Part shown: positions 16,852-25,798 of the stretch, piece by piece
How positions within the stretch are numbered: the first letter of the stretch is position 1
Layout: each line of letters starts with the position of its first letter
DNA from: Microbispora sp. H13382
Lineage (GTDB): Bacteria; Actinomycetota; Actinomycetes; Streptosporangiales; Streptosporangiaceae
Length of the DNA: 64,000 nucleotides
NCBI RefSeq assembly: GCF_014161445.1
Contig: NZ_JABBXA010000010.1
Location: forward strand, 186,001-250,000
Direction: 5' to 3'
Made by a program: the position numbers and the translations under genes
The notes under the pieces: generated by a model
The model's database searches: none
What the model was told of the DNA's origin: nothing
The model's input: only the letters and a program-made list of their open reading frames with translations

Positions 16852-18429
16852 GTGGTGCCGTCCACGCTCGGCGGTCGTTACGAGCTGGAGGAACTGATCG
16901 GCCAGGGCGGGATGGGCGAGGTCTGGCGGGGCCGGGACCTGCGTGCCCACCGCCCTGTGGCGGTCAAGATCCTCGCGCCGCAGGTCGCCGGGGTCGCCTC
17001 GCGGGAGCGCTTCGCCCGCGAGGCACGCGCCGCCGCCCGCGTCGTCCATCCGAACGTGGTGACCGTGCTGGACGTCGGCGAGCAGGACGCGCGGCCCTAC
17101 CTGGTGATGGAGCTGCTCACCGGCCGCAGCCTGGCCGCGGAGCTGCTCGACCGGGGCCGGTACGGCGTGGCGGAGGCGTGCGACCTCATGAGCCAGGCCG
17201 CCGCGGGGCTGGACGCCGCCCACCGCGCCGGGGTCGTGCACCGGGACGTCAAACCCGCGAACCTGCACCGCACCGCGAGCGGCGTGCTCAAGGTGGTCGA
17301 CTTCGGCGTCGCCCAGGTGGCGACCGAGGCGGCGCGGCTGACGATGGTGGGCACCGTCGTCGGCACCGCCGCGTATCTCGCGCCGGAGCAGATCGACGGC
17401 CGGGGCGGCGGGGCCGCCTGCGACCTCTACGCGCTGGGGTGCGTCTGCTACGAGCTGCTGTGCGGGCACCCGCCGTTCACCGGGTCGGCCCCGGAGCTGG
17501 TGTATCAGCACATGCACCAGGCTCCGGTGCCGCCCGGCCGGCACCGGCCCGACATCCCCGCCGAGCTGGAACACCTGATCATGGCGCTGCTGGCGAAGGA
17601 CCCCGCCGCACGGCCCGCCGACGCGGAGGTCGTGCGCCGGGTCCTGGCGGCCGTCGCCCTCTCCGCGGCGGAGCCGGCGTGGGATGGCGGGACAGCGGCG
17701 GCGTGGGAAGGCGGGACGGCTGCGGCGTGGGAAGGCGGGACGGCTGCGTGGGAGGCCGGGGTGACGGCATCGCCCCCGCCGCAGGGGCCGTATCCGGGCG
17801 GCGCGCGTGCGGGCGACACGGCGCTGCTCGACGTTCCGCCGCCCGCCGTCCCGGCTGGCCGTGCTCGGGGGTCGTCGCTCGAACGGCGGACGCTGATCCG
17901 GCTCGGCGCCGCGGTGGCGGGGCTCGCCGTGGTCACGATCGGGGTGGCGGCGCTGTCCGACGGCGGCGGGCGGGCCGAACCCGCGGTCGCGGCCCAGTCC
18001 CCGACGGCCACCCGCGCTGAGACGTCACCCACTGAGCCGGGGAAGGCCTCGGCGAGTCCGTCACCCCGGGTGTCCAGGACACCGTCCTTCAGGCCGTCAC
18101 CGGAGCCGTCTCCTACGCCGACCGCGACGCGGCGCGTCTACCGCAGCTACATGGAGTGGCTGGCCGCCTTCGACCACGCCGTACAGGCACAGGAGAGCAG
18201 GGGCGGCATCGATCCGAAGCTGGCCCGCGAAGCCCACGAGGAGATCAGGAAGACCGCCAGGGACCTGGCCAGGGGCCGGGGCGGGGACAAGGGCGACAAG
18301 GCCGCGCGGCGCGTCCGCGACCTGCTCATCAAGCTGCAGCGGGCGCACCGGACGGGCAGGCTCGCCGACGGCCCGCTGATCGACTTCGTGAACTCCGCCG
18401 GCATCAGCTCCCGAGGGGACGACGACTGA
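16852..18429 (+). CDS. Transmembrane Ser/Thr protein kinase
   Basis: 525-aa PknB-type kinase. The GTG at 16852 follows GGGGAGG by 8 nt. Kinase domain about 8-270: glycine loop IGQGGMGEV, Lys39 in VAVKIL, catalytic Asp132 in HRDVKPAN, Asp150 in DFG. A low-complexity linker contains AWEGGTAA repeats, then one membrane segment (about 349-369), a Thr/Pro/Ser-rich stalk and an Arg/Lys-rich extracytoplasmic domain of about 100 residues without PASTA repeats. The outer domain is not a family I recognise, so the sensed signal is unknown. Its 3' end overlaps the opposing Lrp gene by 26 bp. Confidence 0.92.
   Translation: MVPSTLGGRYELEELIGQGGMGEVWRGRDLRAHRPVAVKILAPQVAGVASRERFAREARAAARVVHPNVVTVLDVGEQDARPYLVMELLTGRSLAAELLDRGRYGVAEACDLMSQAAAGLDAAHRAGVVHRDVKPANLHRTASGVLKVVDFGVAQVATEAARLTMVGTVVGTAAYLAPEQIDGRGGGAACDLYALGCVCYELLCGHPPFTGSAPELVYQHMHQAPVPPGRHRPDIPAELEHLIMALLAKDPAARPADAEVVRRVLAAVALSAAEPAWDGGTAAAWEGGTAAAWEGGTAAWEAGVTASPPPQGPYPGGARAGDTALLDVPPPAVPAGRARGSSLERRTLIRLGAAVAGLAVVTIGVAALSDGGGRAEPAVAAQSPTATRAETSPTEPGKASASPSPRVSRTPSFRPSPEPSPTPTATRRVYRSYMEWLAAFDHAVQAQESRGGIDPKLAREAHEEIRKTARDLARGRGGDKGDKAARRVRDLLIKLQRAHRTGRLADGPLIDFVNSAGISSRGDDD
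17677..17745 (+). repeat. 24-bp tandem repeat in the kinase linker
   Basis: Three near-identical units of 24, 24 and 21 bp beginning GCGTGGGAAGGCGGGACG and encoding AWxGGTAA, followed by a degenerate AWEAG. In frame, in the juxtamembrane linker, and likely to vary in copy number. Confidence 0.8.
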
Positions 18430-18883
18430 GGTCCTCGACCGGCCCGACGTCGCGGGTCCACGACCCCAGCACGAGCAGGGTCTTGGTGCCGGTCACGTCG
18501 CCGGCGCGGCGCAGCCGGTCGATGACCTGCTGGAGATGACCGAGGTCGCGGACCCGGACGTGGATGAGCGCGTCCGGGTCGCCGGCGATCGTGAACACCT
18601 CCTGCACCTCCGGCACGTCCGTGGCGGTACGGACGATCTTGCCGACCGGGGTGGTGCCGGGGTAGCGCAGTTCGGTGAACGCCTCGATGCCCCAACCGAG
18701 CTTGGCGTAGTCGATCCGCACGGTGAAGCCCGTGATGACGCCGATCTCCCGCAGGCGGTCGACCCTCCGCTTCACCGCGGCCACCGACAACCCGATCTCG
18801 GCGGCCATCTCCGAGAAGGTCCTGCGCCCGTCCTCACGCAGCAGGCGCAGCAGCCGGTGGTCGATGTCGTCGATCTCCGCCAT
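18404..18883 (-). CDS. Lrp/AsnC family regulator
   Basis: 159-aa regulator with an N-terminal winged helix-turn-helix (RTFSEMAAEIGLSVAAVKRR, about 22-41) and a C-terminal RAM effector domain (EVFTIAGDPDALIHVRVRDL). GAGAGGGAGC precedes the ATG at 18883. It is divergent from the indolepyruvate oxidoreductase gene across 174 bp, the classic arrangement for an amino-acid-responsive regulator controlling its neighbour, so aromatic or branched amino acids or their keto acids are likely effectors. Its last 26 bp overlap the kinase gene tail to tail. Confidence 0.93.
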   Translation of the reverse strand: MAEIDDIDHRLLRLLREDGRRTFSEMAAEIGLSVAAVKRRVDRLREIGVITGFTVRIDYAKLGWGIEAFTELRYPGTTPVGKIVRTATDVPEVQEVFTIAGDPDALIHVRVRDLGHLQQVIDRLRRAGDVTGTKTLLVLGSWTRDVGPVEDLSRRPLGS

Positions 18884-18902
18884 GGGCACGCTCCCTCTCC
18901 AC

Positions 18903-18923
18903 CCGGTGCCGGCCCGGCACCGG
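18903..18923. promoter_or_regulatory. 21-bp palindrome between the lrp-like and oxidoreductase genes
   Basis: CCGGTGCCGG-C-CCGGCACCGG is a perfect palindrome with a one-base centre, 19 bp upstream of the lrp-like start in the divergent region. Either an operator or a 5' hairpin of the lrp-like transcript. Confidence 0.45.
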
Positions 18924-19057
18924 CGCAAAGAACAGTAGCGTTCCGGGCAAACCTCTCTATCTTTTTGCGTCTTCGCGGCTGTTTCCCGCGCGATGCTTGC
19001 GCCGACGCCGGGCGCGTTGGTGTGCTGTGGGTCACCCCCAGACCTCAGGAGGTTCGC

Positions 19058-22000
19058 GTGTCCTCGCCCGTGCCCTCGCCGGCCGTCTCGCTCGACGACA
19101 AGTACGCGGCCGAGAACGGCACCGTGCTGATCTCCGGCGTCCAGGCCCTCGTCCGGCTCACCCTGGAGCAGCGCCGCCTCGACGCCGCGCGCGGCCTGGA
19201 CACGCGGGTGTTCGTCTCCGGATATCCCGGCTCGCCGCTGGGCGGCGTCGACCTGGAGATGGCACGGGCCGCGCGGTTCCTGGAGGAGGCGGGGGTGGTG
19301 GCCCGGCCCGGCCTCAACGAGGAGCTCGCGGCCACGGCGGTGGCGGGCACGCAACTGCTCGCCCAGGTGCCGGGCCGCCGGCACGAGGGGGTGACCGGGT
19401 TCTGGTACGGGAAGAACCCGGGCCTCGACCGGGCCGCGGACGCGATCCGGCACGGCAACCTCGCCGGCACCGCGCCGCTCGGCGGGGCGGTGGCCTGGAT
19501 CGGCGACGACCCGGGCAGCAAGTCGTCGACCGTGCCCAGCTCCTGCGAGCCGATGTGCCAGAGCCTGTCGATGCCGCTGCTCGCCCCCGGCTCCGTGGCG
19601 GAGGTCGTCGAGCTCGGGCTGCACGCGGTGGCGCTGTCGCGGGCCACCGGACTGTGGGCCGGCCTGAAGATCGTCGCCGACGTCGCCGACGCCTCGGCCA
19701 CCGTCGACCTCGGGCCGCTGCGCGAGAACATCCGTTCCGGCGTCCCGGTGCCGGACCGCGCCGACCGCGGGGCGCCGCCCACCCTGGTCGGCCCCGCCTC
19801 GCTCGACGCCGAGCACGACATGCTCACCCGCAGGCTCGGCCTGGCCCGCGAATACGCCCGCGCGCACGGCCTCAACCGGATCACGCACGACGCGCCCCGG
19901 GCCACGACGGGCGTGCTCGCGTCCGGCGCCTCCTACGCCCTGGTCCTGCGCGCCCTGGCCGACCTCGGCCTGGACGAGGCCGCGATGGACCACCTCGGCC
20001 TGCGGCTGATCCGGCTCGCCATGCCGTTCCCGCTCGCCTACGACGACCTCGCCGCCATGACCGCCGGGCTCGACCGGGTGCTCGTGGTCGAGGACAAGGT
20101 GCCGTTCCTGGAGGGGCACCTCAAGCAGGCGTTGTACGACACCGGGCAGCGCCCCGACATCGTCGGCCGGGAACTGCTGACGGCGCGCGGCACGCTCGGC
20201 GGCGAGGACGTGGCCGGGGCGCTCGCCACCTGCCTCGGCCCCGACCGCCTGCCCCGTCAGACGGCGATCCTGTCGCCCGCCCCCGCGAGGCGTCGCATCA
20301 TGCTCCCCCTGGTCGCCGCCCGAACGCCGTACTTCTGCTCGGGGTGCCCGCACAACGCCTCTACGCGCGCCTCCGACGACACGCTGGTCGGCCCGGGCAT
20401 CGGCTGCCACGCCATGATCGCCCTGGACGGCGACGGACGCGGCAGGCGGGTCGGCCTGACGCAGATGGGAGGCGAGGGCGCCCAGTGGTTCGGCCTCGCC
20501 CCCTTCACCTCCGACCGCCACTTCACCCAGAACCTCGGCGACGGCACCTTCCACCACTCCGGCTCGCTCGCCGTGCGCGCCGCCGTAGCCGCCGGCGTCT
20601 CGATGACGTACAAGCTGCTCTACAACGACGCGGTGGCGATGACCGGCGGGCAGCGCGCCGAGGGCCGCCTCGACGTCCCGGCGCTGACGCGGTGGCTGGC
20701 CGCCGAGGGGGTGCGCCGCGTGGTGGTCACCACGCCGGAGCCGGAGACCTACCGGGGCGTGCGGCTGGCGCCGATCGCGTCCGTACGGCACCGCGACGAC
20801 CTCCCGGCGGTGGAGAAGGAGCTCGCCGCGATCGACGGGGTGACCGTGCTGATCCACGACGACCGCTGCGCGGCCGAGGAGCGGCGGCTGCGCAAGCGCG
20901 GAAAGCTGCCCACGCCGAAGGCCAGGGTCGTGGTCAACGAGCGCGTGTGCGAGGGCTGCGGCGACTGCGGGGACGCCTCCACCTGCCTGTCGGTGCAGCC
21001 GGTGGAGACCGAGTTCGGCCGCAAGACCCGCATCCACCAGGCGTCGTGCAACTCCGACCTGAGCTGCCTGAAGGGCGACTGCCCGTCGTTCCTGCTCGTC
21101 GAGCCCCGCTCCGCGGTGTCGCGTATGGTGCCCGAGCCGCCGGTGGCGCTGACCGAGCCGGCGCCGCGGTTCCCGGAGCGCTCGGTGCTGCTGCGGATGC
21201 CCGGTATCGGCGGCACCGGAGTGGTCACCGTCTCGCAGATCCTGCAGATGGCCGCCCATCTCGACGGCCTGCACGCCGCCGGGCTGGACCAGACCGGGCT
21301 GGCGCAGAAGGGCGGTCCCGTCATCAGCGACGTGCGGGTGTCCCCGCATCGGATCGGCGGGTCGGTCCGCGCTGCCCGCGGCACCGCCGACGTCCTCCTC
21401 TGCTTCGACGTGCTCGGCGCCGCCGCGGACGACACGCTCGCCGTCGCCTCGCCCGGCCGTACGGTCGCCGTCGTGAACACCGCGATCGTGCCGACCGCCG
21501 CCATGGTCACCGGCCGCGCCGCCCTCTCCGGACCCGAGGACGCGGTCACCCGCATCGCGTCGGCCACCCTGCCCGAGGTCGGCCTCCAGGTGGACGCCGG
21601 CGCGCTGTCCGAGGCGTTGTTCGGCGACCACATGCCCGCCAACCTCGTGCTCGTCGGCGCCGCCTACCAGCACGGCTGCATCCCGATCTCGGCCGAGGCG
21701 ATCGAGCGGGCCATCCGCCTCAACAAGGCGGCGGTGGAGCAGAACCTGGCGGCCTTCCGCTGGGGGCGGGCCGCCGTGATCGACCGCGAGGCCGTTTTCC
21801 GGGCCGCGATCCCCCCGGCCCCTCCCGCCGTCCCGGTCGACGACGCCGCCCTGCGCGAGGCGGCCGGGACCGGGGCGCTGGAGGAGACGCTCGCGGTGCG
21901 GATCGCCGACCTGACCGGCTACCAGAACGCGGCCTACGCCCGCTCGTACGCGCGCGACGTGCGGCGGGTGGCCGCGCTGGCCGCCGAGCGGGCGGGGGAG

Positions 22001-22522
22001 GAGGCGGGCACGCGGATCGGGCTCGCGTACGCCCGGGGACTGCACAAGCTCATGGCGTACAAGGACGAGTACGAGGTCGCCCGGCTGCACCTCGACCCGG
22101 TGGAGCGGGCCCGGCGCGAGCGGGAGTTCGGCCCCGGCGCGGCCGTGTCGGTGCTGCTGCACCCGCCGCTGCTGCGGGCGATGGGCCTGAAGCGCAAGAT
22201 CAGGCTGCGCCGGTCCGCCGATGTCGTGTTCCGCGGGCTGCGGGCCGCCCGAGTGCTGCGCGGCACCGCGTTCGACGTGTTCGGGCACGCCGGCGTCCGC
22301 CGCGTGGAGCGTACGCTGGTCGGGGAGTACCGCGAGCTGGTACGGCGCGCGCTCGACCGGCTCACTCCGGCGACCGCTCAGACCGTCGCGGAGATCGCCG
22401 CACTGCCGGACGTGATCCGCGGCTACGAGGGCATAAAGCTCGCCCGTGTCGCGGAGTTCCGCGACCGCGCGACGACCCTGTTCGCCCGGCTGGACGACCC
22501 CGCACTGGTGGAGGTGCTGTGA
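19058..22522 (+). CDS. Fused indolepyruvate:ferredoxin oxidoreductase
   Basis: 1154-aa single-chain enzyme joining the IorA and IorB parts. It decarboxylates arylpyruvates or related 2-keto acids to acyl-CoA with ferredoxin reduction, in amino-acid catabolism. In order: pyrimidine domain (GYPGSPLGG near the start), thiamine-diphosphate domain (GIGCHAMIALDGD; LGDGTFHHSGSLA), a cysteine cluster for iron-sulfur centres (CEGCGDCGDASTC, about 630-642, with further Cys to about 675), then the gamma Rossmann-like domain (MPGIGGTGVV, about 714). The GTG start has AGGAGG 5 nt upstream. It overlaps the next gene in GTGA and is divergent from the Lrp regulator, its likely controller. Confidence 0.92.
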   Translation: MSSPVPSPAVSLDDKYAAENGTVLISGVQALVRLTLEQRRLDAARGLDTRVFVSGYPGSPLGGVDLEMARAARFLEEAGVVARPGLNEELAATAVAGTQLLAQVPGRRHEGVTGFWYGKNPGLDRAADAIRHGNLAGTAPLGGAVAWIGDDPGSKSSTVPSSCEPMCQSLSMPLLAPGSVAEVVELGLHAVALSRATGLWAGLKIVADVADASATVDLGPLRENIRSGVPVPDRADRGAPPTLVGPASLDAEHDMLTRRLGLAREYARAHGLNRITHDAPRATTGVLASGASYALVLRALADLGLDEAAMDHLGLRLIRLAMPFPLAYDDLAAMTAGLDRVLVVEDKVPFLEGHLKQALYDTGQRPDIVGRELLTARGTLGGEDVAGALATCLGPDRLPRQTAILSPAPARRRIMLPLVAARTPYFCSGCPHNASTRASDDTLVGPGIGCHAMIALDGDGRGRRVGLTQMGGEGAQWFGLAPFTSDRHFTQNLGDGTFHHSGSLAVRAAVAAGVSMTYKLLYNDAVAMTGGQRAEGRLDVPALTRWLAAEGVRRVVVTTPEPETYRGVRLAPIASVRHRDDLPAVEKELAAIDGVTVLIHDDRCAAEERRLRKRGKLPTPKARVVVNERVCEGCGDCGDASTCLSVQPVETEFGRKTRIHQASCNSDLSCLKGDCPSFLLVEPRSAVSRMVPEPPVALTEPAPRFPERSVLLRMPGIGGTGVVTVSQILQMAAHLDGLHAAGLDQTGLAQKGGPVISDVRVSPHRIGGSVRAARGTADVLLCFDVLGAAADDTLAVASPGRTVAVVNTAIVPTAAMVTGRAALSGPEDAVTRIASATLPEVGLQVDAGALSEALFGDHMPANLVLVGAAYQHGCIPISAEAIERAIRLNKAAVEQNLAAFRWGRAAVIDREAVFRAAIPPAPPAVPVDDAALREAAGTGALEETLAVRIADLTGYQNAAYARSYARDVRRVAALAAERAGEEAGTRIGLAYARGLHKLMAYKDEYEVARLHLDPVERARREREFGPGAAVSVLLHPPLLRAMGLKRKIRLRRSADVVFRGLRAARVLRGTAFDVFGHAGVRRVERTLVGEYRELVRRALDRLTPATAQTVAEIAALPDVIRGYEGIKLARVAEFRDRATTLFARLDDPALVEVL

Positions 22523-23658
22523 CTGTCGACCGTCTGCTGCCCGGCCAGGACGCCCGGGACCTCGTCGAGCTGACGCGTGAGATCGCCGACAAGGAACTGG
22601 CCCGCCGGGTCGACGAGCACGAACGGGCCGAGACCTACCCCGAGGGCCTGTTCGCCACGCTCGGCGCGGCCGGGCTCCTCGGCCTGCCCTATCCGGAGGA
22701 GTACGGCGGCGGCGGCCAGCCGTACGAGGTGTATCTCCAGGTGATCGAGGAGCTGGCCGCGCGGTGGGCCGCCGTCGCGGTCGCCGTCAGCGTGCACACG
22801 CTGTCCTGCTTCCCCGTCGCGATGTACGGCACGCCCGAGCAGCGGGAGCGCTGGCTGCCGGACATGCTCGCGGGGCGGCTGATCGGCGGCTACAGCCTGT
22901 CCGAACCGCAGGCCGGGTCGGACGCGGCGGCCCTGACCTGCAGGGCCGACAAGACGGAGGACGGCTACCGGATCACCGGCACGAAGGCGTGGATCACCCA
23001 CGGCGGCCGGGCCGACTTCTACGCGCTGTTCGCCCGGACGGGCGAGGGCAGCCGGGGCGTCTCCTGCTTCCTCGCCCCGGGCGCCGCCGAGGGCCTGACC
23101 TTCGGCCGCCCCGAGGAGAAGATGGGCCTGCACGCGATCCCCACCACCACCGCCCACTGGGACGGCGTGCCGATCGAGGCCGACCGCCTCATCGGCGCGG
23201 AGGGCCAGGGACTGCCCATCGCCTTCGGCGCGCTCGACTCCGGCAGGCTGGGCATCGCCGCCTGCGCCACCGGCCTCGCCCAGGCCGCGCTCGACGAGGC
23301 CGTCGCGTACGCCAAGGAGCGCGAGACGTTCGGCAAGAAGATCATCGACCATCAGGGGCTCGGCTTCCTGCTCGCGGACATGGCCGCGGGCGTGGACTGC
23401 GCCCGGGCGACCTACATCGACGCGGCCCGCCGCCGCGACGCCGGCCTGCCGTACGGCAGGCAGGCCAGCGTCGCCAAGCTGGTCGCGACCGACACCGCGA
23501 TGCGGGTCACCACCGACGCGGTCCAGGTCTTCGGCGGGTACGGCTACACGCGCGAGTTCCGCGTCGAGCGCTACATGCGCGAGGCGAAGATCATGCAGAT
23601 CTTCGAGGGCACCAACCAGATCCAGCGCCTCGTCATCAGCCGCCACCTGGCCCGCTGA
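22519..23658 (+). CDS. Acyl-CoA dehydrogenase
   Basis: 379-aa FAD enzyme introducing a 2,3-double bond in an acyl-CoA. The GTG start overlaps the oxidoreductase stop by 4 bp, so the two are coupled; this fits oxidation of the arylacyl- or branched acyl-CoA made by the preceding enzyme. Motifs: SEPQAGSDAAALTC (FAD and substrate region), RETFGKKI, QVFGGYGYTREF and the C-terminal MQIFEGTNQIQR, whose Glu is the short/medium-chain type catalytic base. The fully intact active site contrasts with the enzyme pair at 42845-45114. Confidence 0.93.
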   Translation: MTVDRLLPGQDARDLVELTREIADKELARRVDEHERAETYPEGLFATLGAAGLLGLPYPEEYGGGGQPYEVYLQVIEELAARWAAVAVAVSVHTLSCFPVAMYGTPEQRERWLPDMLAGRLIGGYSLSEPQAGSDAAALTCRADKTEDGYRITGTKAWITHGGRADFYALFARTGEGSRGVSCFLAPGAAEGLTFGRPEEKMGLHAIPTTTAHWDGVPIEADRLIGAEGQGLPIAFGALDSGRLGIAACATGLAQAALDEAVAYAKERETFGKKIIDHQGLGFLLADMAAGVDCARATYIDAARRRDAGLPYGRQASVAKLVATDTAMRVTTDAVQVFGGYGYTREFRVERYMREAKIMQIFEGTNQIQRLVISRHLAR

Positions 23659-23679
23659 GGCGGTCACCGGTCGGGATTC

Positions 23680-23706
23680 AGCGAGCGCCGCCCGGACGCG
23701 CTCGCT
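23680..23706 (+). terminator. Hairpin terminator after the acyl-CoA dehydrogenase gene
   Basis: AGCGAGCGC pairs perfectly with GCGCTCGCT around a 9-nt loop, 21 bp after the stop, followed by TAAAG. Confidence 0.7.
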
Positions 23707-23858
23707 AAAGCCGCGGACGCCCCCCACCGCGTCGAGCCGCACGTCGCGAGCTTCTCCACATCCGTTTCTGTGCGTGTGGGCGGACCCGGTCGATGGCCAA
23801 ATGGACCAAGGCGTACTGTTGGGGCGTTCAATCCCGTTAGTCATGATTTGGGGGAATT

Positions 23859-24434
23859 ATGGCGAAGCCAGTTCTGCAGATCGTCATCGCCAGCACGCGT
23901 CCCGGGCGCGTCGGGCTACCGGTGGCGGAGTGGTTCCGCGACCGCGCGGTCGCCCAGGACGCCTTCGAGGTCGAGCTCGTCGACCTGGCGGAGGTGAAGC
24001 TGCCGTTCCTGGACGAGCCGAACCACCCCCGGCTCCGGCAGTACGTCCACCAGCACACCAAGGAGTGGAGCGCGACCGTCGAACGCGGCGACGCGTTCGT
24101 GTTCGTCACGCCGGAGTACAACTACGGCTTCAACGCCGTCCTGAAGAACGCCATCGACTACCTGCACCACGAGTGGCAGTACAAGCCGGCCGGGTTCGTC
24201 AGCTATGGCGGCGTCTCCGCGGGCACCCGGGCCGTGCAGATGCTCAAGCAGGTCGTCACCACGCTGAAGATGGTGCCGGTGTTCGACGCGGTCTCGATCC
24301 CGTTCGTCGCCCAGCTCCTCGACGAGGAGGGCCGCCTGCGGCCCAACGAGGTCATGAGCTCGGCGGCGGACGCGATGGTGGCCGAGCTGGAGCGACTCGC
24401 CGCCGCGCTGCGGCACCTGCGCCCCGCCGCCTGA
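23859..24434 (+). CDS. NADPH-dependent FMN reductase family protein
   Basis: 191-aa flavodoxin-fold protein. The FMN phosphate loop STRPGRVG is at the N-terminus and the second flavin loop TPEYNYGFNAVLKNAIDYL is typical of chromate/quinone/azo-reductase-like NADPH:FMN reductases. It could supply reduced flavin or detoxify quinones. Single gene with 200 bp of upstream region containing the previous terminator. It ends 3 bp from the convergent glyoxalase-like gene. Confidence 0.9.
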   Translation: MAKPVLQIVIASTRPGRVGLPVAEWFRDRAVAQDAFEVELVDLAEVKLPFLDEPNHPRLRQYVHQHTKEWSATVERGDAFVFVTPEYNYGFNAVLKNAIDYLHHEWQYKPAGFVSYGGVSAGTRAVQMLKQVVTTLKMVPVFDAVSIPFVAQLLDEEGRLRPNEVMSSAADAMVAELERLAAALRHLRPAA

Positions 24435-24437
24435 CGG

Positions 24438-25163
24438 TCACCCCGGCAGTGAGCCGGTCTCCGGGTCCCGGCGCGTGAGGCAGTAGACACCGCCCGCCGG
24501 GTCGCGCATGACGAGCCAGTGCCGCCCCCGCGCCACGAGCACCGCGCCGTGCCGCTCGTGCCGTACGCGAGCGGCGTCGGGGTCGGCGCAGGCCAGGTCG
24601 ATGTGGGCGGACCGGCCGGGACCCTCGCCGAGCCGCTGCAGGAGGATCCGCACCGGCATCCCCGGCATCGCCAGCACCGTGAACTCGGGCAGCGACCCCC
24701 GGCGCGGGGGCCACCCGGTCAGCGCCGCCCAGAAGGCCACCTCCTCCTCGTACGCGCCGGGGGCGATGTCGAGGCAGACCTGGTCGAGGCGGGTGCCGGC
24801 GAAGACGGGCGGCCGCCGCGTCGTCCCCTCTCCGGGGACGAGACAGAACGCCCTGCCCTCCGGGGAGCGCAGCACGGCCCAGTCGCCGTGGTCGTCGGCG
24901 ACGGCGGCGCCGAGCGCCACGGCCCGGGCCATCGCGGCACGGACGTCGTCCACCTCCAGATCGAGGTGGGCGCCGCCCCCGTCGCCCACCGCCTGGATCT
25001 TCACGCAGGCGTCGCCGGTCTCCGGCAGCAGCGTGGCGAACTCCCCGCCATCGCCCCGCCGTGGAGACAGGCGCGTGCCGGTGACGGCCGTCCAGAACGC
25101 GGCGGCTTCCCCGAACCGCTCCCCGGGCCTGTCGATGAAGGCCAGCACCCGCCGCACCGCCAT
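24438..25163 (-). CDS. Two-domain VOC (glyoxalase-fold) protein
   Basis: 241 aa made of two vicinal-oxygen-chelate repeats (about 1-115 and 120-235), each with the variant pattern of the glyoxalase-like group (RVLAFIDRPGERFGEAAAFW; DQVCLDIAPGAYEEEVAFW). No confident metal triad can be read, so binding or resistance rather than catalysis is possible. The start ATG overlaps the stop of the HAD gene in ATGA, making it the last gene of the ten-gene minus-strand run from 33765. Its link to nitrogen metabolism is by position only. Confidence 0.82.
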   Translation of the reverse strand: MAVRRVLAFIDRPGERFGEAAAFWTAVTGTRLSPRRGDGGEFATLLPETGDACVKIQAVGDGGGAHLDLEVDDVRAAMARAVALGAAVADDHGDWAVLRSPEGRAFCLVPGEGTTRRPPVFAGTRLDQVCLDIAPGAYEEEVAFWAALTGWPPRRGSLPEFTVLAMPGMPVRILLQRLGEGPGRSAHIDLACADPDAARVRHERHGAVLVARGRHWLVMRDPAGGVYCLTRRDPETGSLPG

Positions 25164-25789
25164 CAGAGAGCCTCCCCTATCAGCGGGAGCAGCGCCCCCG
25201 CCAGGTCCGCCGGGGCGCGGTAGACGACCCCGGTCATGCCGAGCACCCTCGCCGCATCGACGTTCTCGGCCCGGTCGTCGACGAACAGGCAACGCCGGGC
25301 GGGGACACCGGCGCGGCCGGCGGCGATCTCGAAGATCCGCGGGTCGGGCTTGGCCACCCCCACGTCGTAGCTGCTGACGACGTGGTCGAAGGCGTCGTGC
25401 AGCTCCAGCTCACGCAGGTGGGCGGCCAGCTCCGAGGTGGCGTTGCTGACGAGCACGACGGGGACGCGGGCGCGGGCCCGCGTGAGCAGTGCGAGCACCT
25501 CCTCGTCCGCCCACGTGCGGGCCGCCAGCCAGTCGGCGGTCAGCGCGCTCGCCCGCGCGGGCGAGCCCACCAGCTCGGCGAGGACGGGAACGGCCGACGC
25601 CAGCCACTCCTCGCGGGTCACCAGCCCGGTCAGGGCCGGAACCACCAGCGTGGACCCACCGGTCACCCGCGCCACCGTCCCCGGCTCCACCCCGTACGCC
25701 CGCTCGATCTCCGCCTGCTGCTCGAGATCGATAAATTTCACGACACCGTCGAAGTCGCACAGCACCGCGTCGAAGGGTCTGATCACCAC
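25163..25789 (-). CDS. HAD-superfamily hydrolase (class IA)
   Basis: 208-aa HAD phosphatase-like protein. Motif I is VLCDFDGVV with the nucleophile Asp, motif II Ser/Thr is in VVLVSNAT, the lysine is in GVAKPDPRIFE, and motif IV is CLFVDDRAENVDAA. The substrate is a small phosphorylated molecule, not predictable. GTG start 9 bp after the glycosyltransferase stop, consistent with co-transcription. Confidence 0.87.
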   Translation of the reverse strand: MVIRPFDAVLCDFDGVVKFIDLEQQAEIERAYGVEPGTVARVTGGSTLVVPALTGLVTREEWLASAVPVLAELVGSPARASALTADWLAARTWADEEVLALLTRARARVPVVLVSNATSELAAHLRELELHDAFDHVVSSYDVGVAKPDPRIFEIAAGRAGVPARRCLFVDDRAENVDAARVLGMTGVVYRAPADLAGALLPLIGEAL

Positions 25790-25798
25790 GCTCCGAGC

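Noticed and set aside
18884-22288. Very long minus-strand open frame opposite the oxidoreductase gene
   Set aside because: It is in register with the small Lrp gene at 18404-18883, but beyond that gene its translation is Gly/Arg/Gln-rich without domain character. It is an antisense shadow created by high GC; only the Lrp part is real.
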